Shown: one piece after another, positions 33,331-41,746 of the stretch
How the letters are laid out: the number at the start of each line of letters is the position of its first letter
How positions within the stretch are numbered: position 1 is the stretch's first letter
Assembly: GCA_910577525.1 (NCBI GenBank)
Contig: CAJTLI010000010.1
Span: forward strand, 1-60,307
Length of the DNA: 60,307 nucleotides
Direction of reading: 5' to 3'
Origin: an uncultured Oscillospiraceae bacterium
GTDB lineage: Bacteria > Bacillota > Clostridia > Oscillospirales > Oscillospiraceae
The notes under the pieces: model-generated
Database searches by the model: none
Told to the model about the DNA's origin: nothing
What the model saw: only the letters and a program-made list of their open reading frames with translations
Made by a program: the position numbers and the translations under genes

Positions 33331-33830
33331 AGCCTCTCCCCCCTTCGGGACAGCAGCCGGAAGGGGACCTCCACGGCGTACCGCAGATACCGCCCCGGAT
33401 TGCCCGCCAGCCGGATGGGCTCCACCAGAATGGCGGACACCCCCGCCCGGTTGCCCCCCAGCACGTCGGTGAACACCTGGTCCCCCACGATGGCGGTCTG
33501 TTCCTTTGTGACCCCCATCCGCTCCATGGCCCTGTAAAAGGAGGGCGTCTTGGGCTTGCCCGCGTGGCCGATATAGGGCACCTCCAGCGCCTCGGAGAAG
33601 ATCCGGGGCCGGTTTTCGTGCCGGTTGTTGGACAGCACAAACAGGGTCACCCCGTGGGCCCGCAAATCGTCCCGCCACGCCTTCAGCCTTTCGTCCGGCA
33701 GAGGGACTCCGTAGGGGACCAGGGTGTTGTCCAGGTCCGCCAGCAGCAGGCGTATCCCCCGGCCCTCCAGGGCCGCGCCGGACAGCTCATAAATGTCATG
33801 GGCCGTAAACCGGGCCCGAAACCACGCCAT
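33327..33830 (-). CDS. YqeG-family HAD phosphatase
   Basis: This 167-aa HAD IIIA-type phosphatase has motif I LLADLDNTLVPYG (nucleophile Asp), motif II LFVLSNNR, the Lys in AGKPKTPSF and motif III IVGDQVFTDVLGGNRAG. YqeG proteins include mitochondrial-type phosphatidylglycerophosphate phosphatases, but in Firmicutes the role is uncertain. ATG 33830 is preferred over GTG 33836 because the GAGGGG site would overlap the latter. It leads a run with the AP-endonuclease-like and DUF6199-like genes. Confidence 0.88.
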   Translation of the reverse strand: MAWFRARFTAHDIYELSGAALEGRGIRLLLADLDNTLVPYGVPLPDERLKAWRDDLRAHGVTLFVLSNNRHENRPRIFSEALEVPYIGHAGKPKTPSFYRAMERMGVTKEQTAIVGDQVFTDVLGGNRAGVSAILVEPIRLAGNPGRYLRYAVEVPFRLLSRRGERL

Positions 33831-33881
33831 TGTCACCCCTCGCCTTCTATTCCGCCCGGGACGGGCATATGATTTGACGAG

Positions 33882-33910
33882 ATGATATCATAAGATTCTG
33901 CCGTCTGCAA
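33882..33910 (-). promoter_or_regulatory. Promoter of the yqeG operon
   Basis: Minus-strand TTGCAG (33910-33905), 17-bp spacer, TATCAT (33887-33882). It also covers a perfect ATGATATCAT palindrome (33882-33891). Confidence 0.6.
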
Positions 33911-33923
33911 GGGGGAATGTCCC

Positions 33924-34694
33924 ATGAAAGAACTGCTGCTTGCCCTGCCCGCCGGACAGGAGACCCGGGGAAGGGCCTTCGGCCTCACCCCCGCCCACAT
34001 GGCCTACCGGGTGGGGCCCGGGCCCAAGCTGCTGGGCATCCGCCTGCCGCCGGACCTGCGGGGCGGGCTGATGCTGCTGGACTGCGCCGGGTTTGACGGG
34101 GCGGGGGACCCGGTGGGCTGCTGCCGCCAGATCCTGGGGGAGTGCCGCCGCCGGGCCTACCGGGGCATTGTCTGCGACTTCGAGGGCCCGCCCCTGGGCT
34201 GCCTGCCCCGGCTGGTGGAGATCCTGGACCGCAACTGCGCCGCCCAGGGCTGGACCCTGTACGTGCCGGAGAGCTGCGCCCCCCAGGCCCCCCACGCCCG
34301 GGTGCTCATCCCCTCCGCCCTCACCCGGGGCACCCTGGAGCGGCGGCTGAAGGAGGCCGCCGGACGCTACGGCCCCCAGCGGACGGCTCTGGCCGTGGAG
34401 TGGGTGCGGGAGGATTTCCTCCTGCCCGCCTCGGGCCGGGGCGAGCCAATCACCCCGGACAAGCTGGCCGGACAGATGGAGCGGCTGGAGCCCGCCGTCT
34501 TTTTCGACCGGGGGCTGTGCGCCCACTACTACACCTATATGGCGGGGCCCCTGGCCCATTTCGTGCTCTTCGACACCCCCAGGTCCATCCGCGAAAAGCT
34601 GTCCGCCGCCAACCGGCTGGGGATCGCCGCCGCCCTGCTCCCCGCCCCGGAGGCGGAGCCCCATCTGGGCGAAATCTTTCCGCACCTTTCATGA
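33924..34694 (+). CDS. Hypothetical protein, possible TIM-barrel (GH18-like) fold
   Basis: This 256-aa protein is soluble, with no signal peptide. A segment reading YRGIVCDFEGPPLGCL resembles the DxxDxE strand of GH18-like barrels, and AVEWVREDFLLP and AVFFDRGLCAHYYTYM could be later strands. The match is by eye and weak. AAGGGGGAA precedes ATG 33924. Its last 6 bases overlap the end of the convergent gene at 34689. Coding is supported by codon use and the ribosome binding site; the function is unknown. Confidence 0.6.
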   Translation: MKELLLALPAGQETRGRAFGLTPAHMAYRVGPGPKLLGIRLPPDLRGGLMLLDCAGFDGAGDPVGCCRQILGECRRRAYRGIVCDFEGPPLGCLPRLVEILDRNCAAQGWTLYVPESCAPQAPHARVLIPSALTRGTLERRLKEAAGRYGPQRTALAVEWVREDFLLPASGRGEPITPDKLAGQMERLEPAVFFDRGLCAHYYTYMAGPLAHFVLFDTPRSIREKLSAANRLGIAAALLPAPEAEPHLGEIFPHLS

Positions 34695-35813
34695 CAGCGC
34701 CGGGGCCGTGGCCTGATAGATCTGGCAGTTCTCCTCCGCCATGGCCCGCAGCGCCTCCCGGAGCAGGGCCGCGCTCCCCGGGCCGCACTCCAGCTCCACA
34801 TAGTTCACCCGCCGCAGGCTCAGCCCCCGCACCAGGGCCCGGCCGGTGCTCCAGCCGTTTCCCTGGACGGTGGGGACCCAGACCACGTATCCCGCCTGGC
34901 TCAGCGCCTCCCGGCCCTCCTCATCCAGGGCCCCGGCGCCGGCCACCAGGGCGTTGTACCGGGCCGCGGCGGCCAGCAGCTCCCGGCCCTCCGACCCCTG
35001 GGCCAGGCATTCCGGGCCGTCCTCCCCCGTGAGGGCCAGCCCCACCGTGTGGCCCGCCCCCACCAGGCGGCGGACCAGATCCCCCTGCTCCCGCAGTTCC
35101 CCCACGGTGAAGAGGAACAGGCCCCGCTGCTCCCGGCTCTCCAGCGCCCGGGCGCACTCCAGGCTCTCGCTCCCCCAGCGGAAGGCCAGAAACAGCTCCG
35201 CGCCGCTGGGCTGCGCCGTGGGCTGCACCCCCGCCGAGGGCGTGGGTTCCTCTCCCTCTCCGTTCACCGTGGACAGATAGGTCCGCAGGCTGTCCGCCAG
35301 CAGGTTGTCCGCCGCGTCCACAAAGTCCCGGTCGCTCAGGATGGCGGCGCTGTTTGTCACCCGCACCAGCGTGCCGTACCGCGTCTGGGTCCGGGTGCAG
35401 CTGATGGTCCCGAAATACTGGCACAGCCAGTCGATGGGCAGCAGCACCATGGAGTTTCGCACCACCGCCCGGGCGGATACCGGGTTCCCCGAGATATCCT
35501 GGGCGGTATTGGACCGGGTGTCGAACTCCACCCCCCGCTGTCCGTCGTCGGACACCATCACCGTCCGGCGGGTGGTGCTGTACATGGCGGTCACGCCCAG
35601 ATTGATGCTGCCGTCCCGGCTGGACAGCATGGTATAGGGCACATACAGCACCCCGCCCACCACCGTGGGCATATTTCCGGCGGTGGTGGTCAGCACCCGG
35701 TCGTTCACCGCCATCAGATACACCTCGGCGGAGGAGCCGGAGGCCGGCGCCGCCGCCAGCAGCACCAGCGCGGCGCACAGCGCCGCCAGCAGTCCTTTTT
35801 TCCACCCTTTCAT
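34689..35813 (-). CDS. Secreted protein: copper-amine-oxidase-N-like domain plus degenerate NodB-like domain
   Basis: This 374-aa exported protein has a signal peptide (about residues 1-28, ending PASGSSA) and a stalk domain (about 30-165) like copper_amine_oxidN. It also has a C-terminal domain (about 200-370) laid out like a NodB polysaccharide deacetylase (LFLAFRWGSESLE, GLFLFTVGELREQG, GHTVGLALTG). The catalytic DD is replaced by RW and the HSxxH zinc motif is gone, so it is probably not an active deacetylase. It may bind cell-wall glycan. It lies about 110 bp downstream of cinA on the same strand. Confidence 0.7.
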   Translation of the reverse strand: MKGWKKGLLAALCAALVLLAAAPASGSSAEVYLMAVNDRVLTTTAGNMPTVVGGVLYVPYTMLSSRDGSINLGVTAMYSTTRRTVMVSDDGQRGVEFDTRSNTAQDISGNPVSARAVVRNSMVLLPIDWLCQYFGTISCTRTQTRYGTLVRVTNSAAILSDRDFVDAADNLLADSLRTYLSTVNGEGEEPTPSAGVQPTAQPSGAELFLAFRWGSESLECARALESREQRGLFLFTVGELREQGDLVRRLVGAGHTVGLALTGEDGPECLAQGSEGRELLAAAARYNALVAGAGALDEEGREALSQAGYVVWVPTVQGNGWSTGRALVRGLSLRRVNYVELECGPGSAALLREALRAMAEENCQIYQATAPALS

Positions 35814-35920
35814 GGCCCGGTCCCCCTTTCAGAGACAGTTTTGCCGCTTGCGGTGAAGCGGGCGATACGCAGCTTGCTCCGGTCCAAGCTTCCTCGCCGC
35901 CCGCTTCTCCGCGCTTTCGT

Positions 35921-37210
35921 TCAGTCCGTCCAGCCCCGCTGGCAGTCCGCCCCGGTGGGGTCCAGCCCCGCCAGCCAGCGCCGGGCCATGTCCAGGGCGT
36001 GGTTGGCGGCCAGGGTGCGGATGCGGTCCCGCCGGGCCCCCGGAGAGGCCAGGTTCAGCTTCTTCACCCAGCAGCCGTCCGGCGCGGCCAGCCCGGTGTA
36101 CACCAGCCCCACCGGATTGCCCCGGTCGTCGGGGTCGGGCCCCGCCACCCCGGTGGCGGACACCGCCAGGCCGCAGCTTAGAGCCCGGCGGGCCCCCTGG
36201 GCCATCTGCTCCGCCACCTGGGCGCACACCGCGCCCTTTTCGTCCAGCAGGGCCTGGGACACCCCCAATACCCCCGCCTTGATCTCACAGTGGTAGCTCA
36301 CCACGCCGCCGTGGAAGACCGCCGCCGCCCCTGGCACGTCGGTAATCCGTTTGGCGATGAGCCCGCCGGTGCAGCTCTCCGCCGTGCCCAGGGTGAGCCC
36401 CCGGGCCTTGAGACCCTCCAGCACCACCTGCTCCAGGCCCGACACGTCCGCGCCGTAAATCAGGTCTCCCAGCAGGGCGCGGACCTCCCCCTCCACCGGG
36501 GCGATCAGGGCGTCCGCCGCCCCGGCGGAGTCCGCCTTAGCGGTGATGCGCAGCTCCACCTCTCCCTCCTTGGCGTAGGGGGCCAGGGTGGGGTTGGCCA
36601 GCCCGTTCATCCGGTCCCGCAGCAGGGCCTCCACCGCCGACTCGCCCATGCCGAACACCCGCAGGGTACGGGAGCGGATAACCCCCTCGCTCAGGCTGGA
36701 CAGCCAGGGCACGGCCCGCTCCCGGAACATGGGCAGGCACTCCCGGGGCGGGCCGGGGAGCATGACCACATAGGTCCCCCCCTCCTCGAAGGCGCAGCCG
36801 GGGGCGGTGCCCCAGGCGTTGTCCAAAATCTCGCAGCCCTCGGGCAGATACGCCTGCTGGAGGTTGTTGTCCGTCATCTCCCGGCCCATCCGGGCGAAAT
36901 ATTCCCGGATGGCCTGGGCGCACTCCGGATGGAACGCCAGCTTTCTGCCAAAAGCCTCCGCCAGGGTCTGCTTGGTCAGATCGTCACAGGTGGGGCCCAG
37001 GCCGCCGGTGGTGATGAGCACGTCCGCCCGGCTCCGGGCCAGCTCCACCGCCGCCTTGAGCCGCCCCGGATTGTCCCCCACCACCGAATGGTACAGCACG
37101 TTCAGCCCCAATTCAGACAGGTCCCGGCTCAGGTCCCGGGCGTCGGAGTTGACGATGCTGCCCAGCAGAATCTCGGTGCCCACGGATATGATTTCTACGG
37201 TATGGCTCAT
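35921..37210 (-). CDS. cinA: CinA family protein (competence/damage inducible, NMN deamidase domain)
   Basis: This 429-aa protein has an N-terminal MoCF/COG1058 domain (residues 1-170; VEIISVGTEILLGSIVNSD and TTGGLGPTCDDLTK) with ADP-ribose pyrophosphatase activity in relatives. The C-terminal nicotinamide-mononucleotide deamidase domain (about 265-420) has LGTAESCTGGLIAKRIT and SATGVAGPDPDD. It recycles NMN in pyridine nucleotide salvage. GGAGGCC precedes ATG 37210, with a consensus promoter upstream. Confidence 0.93.
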   Translation of the reverse strand: MSHTVEIISVGTEILLGSIVNSDARDLSRDLSELGLNVLYHSVVGDNPGRLKAAVELARSRADVLITTGGLGPTCDDLTKQTLAEAFGRKLAFHPECAQAIREYFARMGREMTDNNLQQAYLPEGCEILDNAWGTAPGCAFEEGGTYVVMLPGPPRECLPMFRERAVPWLSSLSEGVIRSRTLRVFGMGESAVEALLRDRMNGLANPTLAPYAKEGEVELRITAKADSAGAADALIAPVEGEVRALLGDLIYGADVSGLEQVVLEGLKARGLTLGTAESCTGGLIAKRITDVPGAAAVFHGGVVSYHCEIKAGVLGVSQALLDEKGAVCAQVAEQMAQGARRALSCGLAVSATGVAGPDPDDRGNPVGLVYTGLAAPDGCWVKKLNLASPGARRDRIRTLAANHALDMARRWLAGLDPTGADCQRGWTD

Positions 37211-37236
37211 GGTTCGGCCTCCTTGCGGTTTTTTCT

Positions 37237-37265
37237 ATTTTAGTCCTCCTCCCTCCCCCTGTCAA
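37237..37265 (-). promoter_or_regulatory. Promoter of cinA
   Basis: Minus-strand TTGACA (37265-37260), 17-bp spacer, TAAAAT (37242-37237). Confidence 0.88.
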
Positions 37266-37300
37266 GGAAAAGGGCCGGCGGGGGCCGCGCAAAAAAGTTC

Positions 37301-37329
37301 TTGCATTTTACCCCGCTGAAGTATATAAT
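37301..37329 (+). promoter_or_regulatory. Promoter of the aromatic amino acid cluster
   Basis: TTGCAT (37301-37306), 17-bp spacer, TATAAT (37324-37329), 32 bp before the leader peptide start. Confidence 0.85.
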
Positions 37330-37360
37330 ACCCACAATCCAAACTCAGTGAGGTAATCCC

Positions 37361-37456
37361 ATGACCCGTTCCTGCGCCCACAGCTTCACCGTCTCCTTTG
37401 GCTGGACCCGATTTAGCGGGTTCGGCTGCTTTGGCATGCCTCTGCGCGGTGTGTGA
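37361..37456 (+). CDS. Phe-rich leader peptide of the aro/pheA cluster
   Basis: A 31-codon frame begins MTRSCAHSFTVSFGW and has five Phe codons plus one Trp between codons 9 and 24 (FTVSFGWTRFSGFGCF). A good site (GTGAGGTAA) precedes ATG 37361, and a consensus promoter lies just before it. After the stop come a GGCGG...CCGCC hairpin (37460s-37480) and then a strong terminator before aroF. This is the layout of ribosome-mediated attenuation by phenylalanine, with pheA in the same downstream run. It is too short for routine gene callers. Confidence 0.75.
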   Translation: MTRSCAHSFTVSFGWTRFSGFGCFGMPLRGV

Positions 37457-37497
37457 GTGAGGGGGCGGAAGGCCCCGCCTGAATTTGTGTATCATCG

Positions 37498-37540
37498 GGA
37501 GGCTCATGGACCGCGTGCGGTCTGTGGGCCTCCTTTATTT
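37498..37540 (+). terminator. Attenuator terminator before aroF
   Basis: GGAGGCTCATGGACCGC pairs over its full length (several G-U pairs) with GCGGTCTGTGGGCCTCC, followed by TTTATTTTC. It ends about 25 bp before aroF and after the Phe-rich leader. Confidence 0.82.
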
Positions 37541-37563
37541 TCAACAAAGAGGAGTTTTTTATT

Positions 37564-38586
37564 ATGGTCATTGTCATGAAACCCGACGTCAGCCAGGAAG
37601 CCATCCACAGCCTGGTGGCCCAGCTGGAGCGGGACCACGGCGTCACGGTGGGCGTCACCAACGGCGTGGGCTGCTCCATCCTGGGGCTGGTGGGGGACAC
37701 CGCCCACATCGACATGGACAAGCTGTCCCTGAACGACGACGTAGAGCGGGTCATGCGGGTCCAGGAGCCCTACAAGAAGGCCAACCGGAAGTTCCACCCG
37801 GAGGACACGGTGGTGGACGTGTGCGGCGCGCCCATCGGCGGGGGAGACAAATTCACCGTCATCGCCGGGCCCTGCTCGGTGGAGAGCGAGGAGCAGATCG
37901 TGGGGGTGGCCCGGGACGTGAAGGAGGCGGGGGCCGCCCTGCTCCGGGGGGGCGCGTTCAAGCCCCGCACCTCCCCCTACTCCTTCCAGGGCATGGGCAC
38001 CGGCGGGCTGGAGCTGCTGCTGGAGGCCAAGGCCGCCACGGGACTGCCCATCGTGTCCGAGATCATGGCCCCCCGGTACTGCGAGCTCTTTGAGGAGAAG
38101 GTGGACCTGGTACAGATCGGCGCCCGGAACATGCAGAACTTCGACCTGCTCAAGGAGGTGGGCAGGCTGTCCAAGCCGGTGCTGCTCAAGCGGGGGCTGT
38201 CCAACACCTATGAGGAGTGGATCATGTCGGCGGAATACATCATGGCCGCGGGCAACGAGAACGTGATCCTCTGCGAGCGGGGGGTGCGCACCTTTGAGAC
38301 TTACACCCGCAACACCCTGGACCTGTCCGCCATCCCCGCCATCCGGAAGATGAGCCACTTGCCCATCGTGGTGGACCCCTCCCACGCCGCCGGGATGTAC
38401 TGGATGGTGGAGCCCCTGGCCATGGCCGCGGTGGCGGTGGGGGCGGACGGCCTCATGGTGGAGGTCCACAACGACCCGCCCTGCGCCAAGTGCGACGGGG
38501 CCCAGTCCCTGACCCCGGAGAAGTTCCGGCACCTTATGGGGAAGCTGAATCCGCTGATTGAACTGATGGGGAAAAAGCTGGTATAG
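37564..38586 (+). CDS. aroF: 3-deoxy-7-phosphoheptulonate (DAHP) synthase
   Basis: This 340-aa enzyme condenses PEP and erythrose-4-phosphate, the first shikimate step. It is the AroA-beta/KDO8PS-like type with an N-terminal ferredoxin-like regulatory domain (residues 1-75). The TIM barrel has FTVIAGPCSVESEEQ, GAFKPRTSPYSFQG, KRGLSNTYEEW, ERGVRTFETYTRNTLD and VVDPSHAAG. GAGGAG precedes ATG 37564. It is the first structural gene after the Phe-rich leader and attenuator. Confidence 0.94.
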   Translation: MVIVMKPDVSQEAIHSLVAQLERDHGVTVGVTNGVGCSILGLVGDTAHIDMDKLSLNDDVERVMRVQEPYKKANRKFHPEDTVVDVCGAPIGGGDKFTVIAGPCSVESEEQIVGVARDVKEAGAALLRGGAFKPRTSPYSFQGMGTGGLELLLEAKAATGLPIVSEIMAPRYCELFEEKVDLVQIGARNMQNFDLLKEVGRLSKPVLLKRGLSNTYEEWIMSAEYIMAAGNENVILCERGVRTFETYTRNTLDLSAIPAIRKMSHLPIVVDPSHAAGMYWMVEPLAMAAVAVGADGLMVEVHNDPPCAKCDGAQSLTPEKFRHLMGKLNPLIELMGKKLV

Positions 38587-38606
38587 CATAAAGGAGGCAT
38601 CGCCCC

Positions 38607-38939
38607 ATGGCGAAATTGGAACGCACATTCACCGGCGACTTTGATCTGGCGCTGGCCCGGCTGCACCAGGGCGTACTCAACGGCAGCGCCACCGCCTCTC
38701 TGGAGGACGGCGCGGACTACGCCGCCGGCCCCGTCCGGGTGGCGGTGCGGATGTACGAGCGGTACAGCTGGGCGGGCAGCAACCGGGTGGCCCTGTCCCT
38801 CACCCTGACGGGGGAGGGCGACAACCTGCGCCTCACCGCCATCACCGCCGGGGGCAGCCAGGCCATGTTTTTCAAGATCAACACCTGGGGAGAGGAGGCC
38901 TTCCTGGACACCCTGGCGGACGTGGTAGAGAAACTGTAG
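38607..38939 (+). CDS. DUF6054-like small protein
   Basis: This 110-aa soluble protein begins MAKLERTFTGDFDLALARLH and has the conserved ASLEDGADY, VAVRMYERYSWAGSNRVALS and AITAGGSQAMFFKINTWGEE blocks of DUF6054. The function is unknown. AAAGGAGG precedes it and only 13 bp separate it from aroB, so it is part of the aro operon. Confidence 0.75.
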   Translation: MAKLERTFTGDFDLALARLHQGVLNGSATASLEDGADYAAGPVRVAVRMYERYSWAGSNRVALSLTLTGEGDNLRLTAITAGGSQAMFFKINTWGEEAFLDTLADVVEKL

Positions 38940-38952
38940 AGGAGGAGCACCC

Positions 38953-40026
38953 ATGAAAACCCTCACCGTCAACCTCCCAGGCCGGGAATACGACATTTTG
39001 ATTGAACGGGGCCTTCTCTCCCAGGCGGGGGAGCGCGTCCGGGCCGTTCTGCCCCGGGCCCGCAAGCTGGCCGTGGTCACGGACAGTAACGTGGAACCCC
39101 TTTACGGCAATGGCCTGCTGAACAGCCTGTCCGCCGCCGGTTTTGAGTGCCGCCTGTTCGTGGTCCCCGCCGGGGAGGAAAGCAAAAGTCCTTCACAGCT
39201 TTCTGCGCTGTGGGAGAGCTTTATGGACTTCGGCCTCACCCGCACCGACGGCGTGGCCGCCCTGGGGGGCGGCGTGGTGGGGGACCTGGCGGGCTTCGCC
39301 GCCGCCACCATCCTCCGGGGGGTGGCCTTCGTCCAGATTCCCACCACCCTGCTCTCCCAGGTGGACTCCTCCGTGGGGGGCAAGGTGGCGGTGGACCTGG
39401 ACCACGGCAAGAACCTGGCCGGGGCCTTCTACCAACCCAAGCTGGTGCTCATGGACCCGGACACCCTGGACACCCTTCCCCTGCCCGTGTTCATGGACGG
39501 CATGGCGGAGGTGGTGAAGTACGGCTGCATCTGGGACCGGGACTTCTTCGACTTCCTGGCCGCCCGGCCCTCCAGACCGGAATTGACGGCGGATATTGAA
39601 CACATTCTGTATACCTGCTGTGATATTAAACGCCAAGTGGTCGCGAAAGACGAGCTGGACACCGGCCTTCGGATGATTCTGAACTTCGGCCACACCCTGG
39701 GCCACGCCTACGAGCTGGCGGGACACTATATCGAGTGGACCCACGGCCAGGCGGTGGCGGCGGGCATGGGGGCCGCGGCCCAGCTGGGGGTGGCGCTGGG
39801 GGTCACTCCCCCGGACGTGCCCGGAAAAATTGAGGATACGCTGGCTTCCCTGGGCCTGCCCACGGTCATTTCCTGCTCCAGGGAGGACTACGCCGCCGCC
39901 GTCGGCCTGGACAAGAAGGGGGCGGGGGCGGACATCACCCTGATCCTGCTGGACAAAATCGGCCATGCCCTCCCCCGCAAGCTGCCCAAGGCGGAGCTGC
40001 TGCAACGATTGGAGGCCCTGTTATGA
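38953..40026 (+). CDS. aroB: 3-dehydroquinate synthase
   Basis: This 357-aa NAD-dependent enzyme cyclises DAHP to 3-dehydroquinate. The glycine-rich ALGGGVVGDLAGFAAATILRG, the QIPTTLLSQVDSSVGGKVAVD loop and the zinc-binding NFGHTLGHAYE and EWTHGQAVAAGM are all intact. GAGGAG precedes ATG 38953. Its stop overlaps the aroA start by 4 bases. Confidence 0.96.
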   Translation: MKTLTVNLPGREYDILIERGLLSQAGERVRAVLPRARKLAVVTDSNVEPLYGNGLLNSLSAAGFECRLFVVPAGEESKSPSQLSALWESFMDFGLTRTDGVAALGGGVVGDLAGFAAATILRGVAFVQIPTTLLSQVDSSVGGKVAVDLDHGKNLAGAFYQPKLVLMDPDTLDTLPLPVFMDGMAEVVKYGCIWDRDFFDFLAARPSRPELTADIEHILYTCCDIKRQVVAKDELDTGLRMILNFGHTLGHAYELAGHYIEWTHGQAVAAGMGAAAQLGVALGVTPPDVPGKIEDTLASLGLPTVISCSREDYAAAVGLDKKGAGADITLILLDKIGHALPRKLPKAELLQRLEALL

Positions 40027-41744
40027 ACGTCACCATCACCCCCGGCGGGCTGGCCGGGTCGGTCACCCCGCCCCCGTCCAAGTCCCAGGCCCACCGGCTG
40101 CTCATCGCCGCCGCCCTGGCCCGCGGGGAGAGCGTTATCACCAACGTGGCCCTCTCCCAGGACATCGAGGCCACCATCCGCTGCCTGGAGGAGCTGGGGG
40201 CGGAGTTCACCGTAGACGGCTCCACCGTCACCGTCCGGGGGATGGGGGCCAACGCCATGTCCCCCCTGCGGCGGATGGCCTATCCCCACCTGGACTGCGG
40301 GGAGAGCGGCTCCACCCTGCGCTTTTTGATCCCCATCGCCCTGGCGGTGCGGGGGGGCGGCGTTTTCACCGGCCATGGGCGGCTGATGGAGCGGCCCTTA
40401 AAGCCCTACTTTGACCTCTTCGACGAAAAGGGCATCTTCTACGAGCAGAAGGACGGCGCGCTCACCGTGTCCGGGCTGCTCACGCCGGGGGAGTACCGCC
40501 TCCCCGGCAATGTGTCCTCCCAGTTCTTCACCGGGCTGCTGTTCGCCCTGCCCCTGCTGAACGGCCCCTCGGCCCTCATCCCCACCACCCCCCTGGAAAG
40601 CGAGGGCTATATCCAAATGACCCTCCAGGCCATGGCCCAGTTCGGGGTGGAGCTGCCCGTCACCCTGTCCCTGCCCCCCCACTACCACCCCCAGGGAAAC
40701 CAGACCTACCATGCGGCCAACGCCGCCGTAGAGGGAGACTGGTCTCAGGCGGCCTTCTGGTACGCCGCCCAGGCCCTGGGGAACCCGGTGACGGTGGTGG
40801 GGCTGGACCGGTATTCCACCCAGGGCGACCGGGAATTTTTGGACTGGGTCCAAATGGTGAAGAACGAGCCCCTGTCCGGAAGGGGCGTTGTGTCCATCGA
40901 CGTGTCTCAAAACCCTGACCTGGTCCCCCCCCTGGCCGTCATGGGGGCGCTGATGAACGGCAGGCTGGGCATCGAAAACGCCGCCCGCCTGCGCGTCAAG
41001 GAGAGCGACCGGCTGGCCTCCGTCACGGCGGTGCTGTCCGCTCTGGGGGCCGGTGTGGAGGAGGGCCCGGACTTTTTGAAAATCACAGGGAGGGAGCGTC
41101 TGGCCGGCGGTGTAAAGGTGGACAGCTTTAATGACCACCGCATCGCCATGATGGCCGCCATCGCCGCCACCCGGTGCGTAAAGCCCGTCACCATCACAGG
41201 GGCGCAGTGCGTGGCCAAATCCTACCCCAACTTCTGGGAGGAGTTCGAGCGGCTGGGAGGGAGCATCCGGCGGGAATACAGCCTGTCCCTGGCCCCCATC
41301 GGACCGGACAACTGGAAGGACGCGGTTTTTCTCACCACCGACCAGGCGCGGCAGAACCCGCTGGAGCAGAAGTGGGTGGCGGGAAATGCCTTTTCCCTGC
41401 TCCAGGCCGCGTATGACCCCGCCTGGACCTGCCGCCTGATTTGCTCCGACGGGGAGTCTGTGGGCTTCGTGTTCTTCGGCCGGTGGGAGGAACGGGGGGG
41501 CGTGCCCCTCCTGTGCCGCTATATGATCGACGTGGACTGCCAGGGCAGGGGCCTGGGAACCCAGGCCCTCCCTCTGGTGCTGGCGGAGATGTACGCCCTG
41601 TACGGGCGGCGGGACGTGTACCTTACCGTGGCCCCGGAAAACCTTTGCGCCGTCCGCCTGTACGAGGGCTTCGGCTTCCGTCCCACGGGAGAATTTGACG
41701 AGCGGGAGGCCATCTACCGCCTCTCCGCCCCGGAAGGAGCATGA
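40023..41744 (+). CDS. aroA: EPSP synthase fused to a GNAT acetyltransferase domain
   Basis: This 573-aa protein is about 145 residues longer than normal AroA. Residues 1-419 are 5-enolpyruvylshikimate-3-phosphate synthase, with SKSQAHRLLIAAALARG, CGESGSTLRFLIPIAL, VSSQFFTGLLFALP and FNDHRIAMMAAIAA. Residues 421-573 are a GNAT fold with NAFSLLQAAYDPAW, the acetyl-CoA loop QGRGLGTQAL and VAPENLCAVRLYEGFGF. The frame is open across the junction with almost no linker. Overlaps with aroB and with the next gene (also GNAT) couple translation. The enzymatic parts look complete; the acetyl acceptor is unknown. Confidence 0.93.
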   Translation: MNVTITPGGLAGSVTPPPSKSQAHRLLIAAALARGESVITNVALSQDIEATIRCLEELGAEFTVDGSTVTVRGMGANAMSPLRRMAYPHLDCGESGSTLRFLIPIALAVRGGGVFTGHGRLMERPLKPYFDLFDEKGIFYEQKDGALTVSGLLTPGEYRLPGNVSSQFFTGLLFALPLLNGPSALIPTTPLESEGYIQMTLQAMAQFGVELPVTLSLPPHYHPQGNQTYHAANAAVEGDWSQAAFWYAAQALGNPVTVVGLDRYSTQGDREFLDWVQMVKNEPLSGRGVVSIDVSQNPDLVPPLAVMGALMNGRLGIENAARLRVKESDRLASVTAVLSALGAGVEEGPDFLKITGRERLAGGVKVDSFNDHRIAMMAAIAATRCVKPVTITGAQCVAKSYPNFWEEFERLGGSIRREYSLSLAPIGPDNWKDAVFLTTDQARQNPLEQKWVAGNAFSLLQAAYDPAWTCRLICSDGESVGFVFFGRWEERGGVPLLCRYMIDVDCQGRGLGTQALPLVLAEMYALYGRRDVYLTVAPENLCAVRLYEGFGFRPTGEFDEREAIYRLSAPEGA

Positions 41745-41746
41745 AG

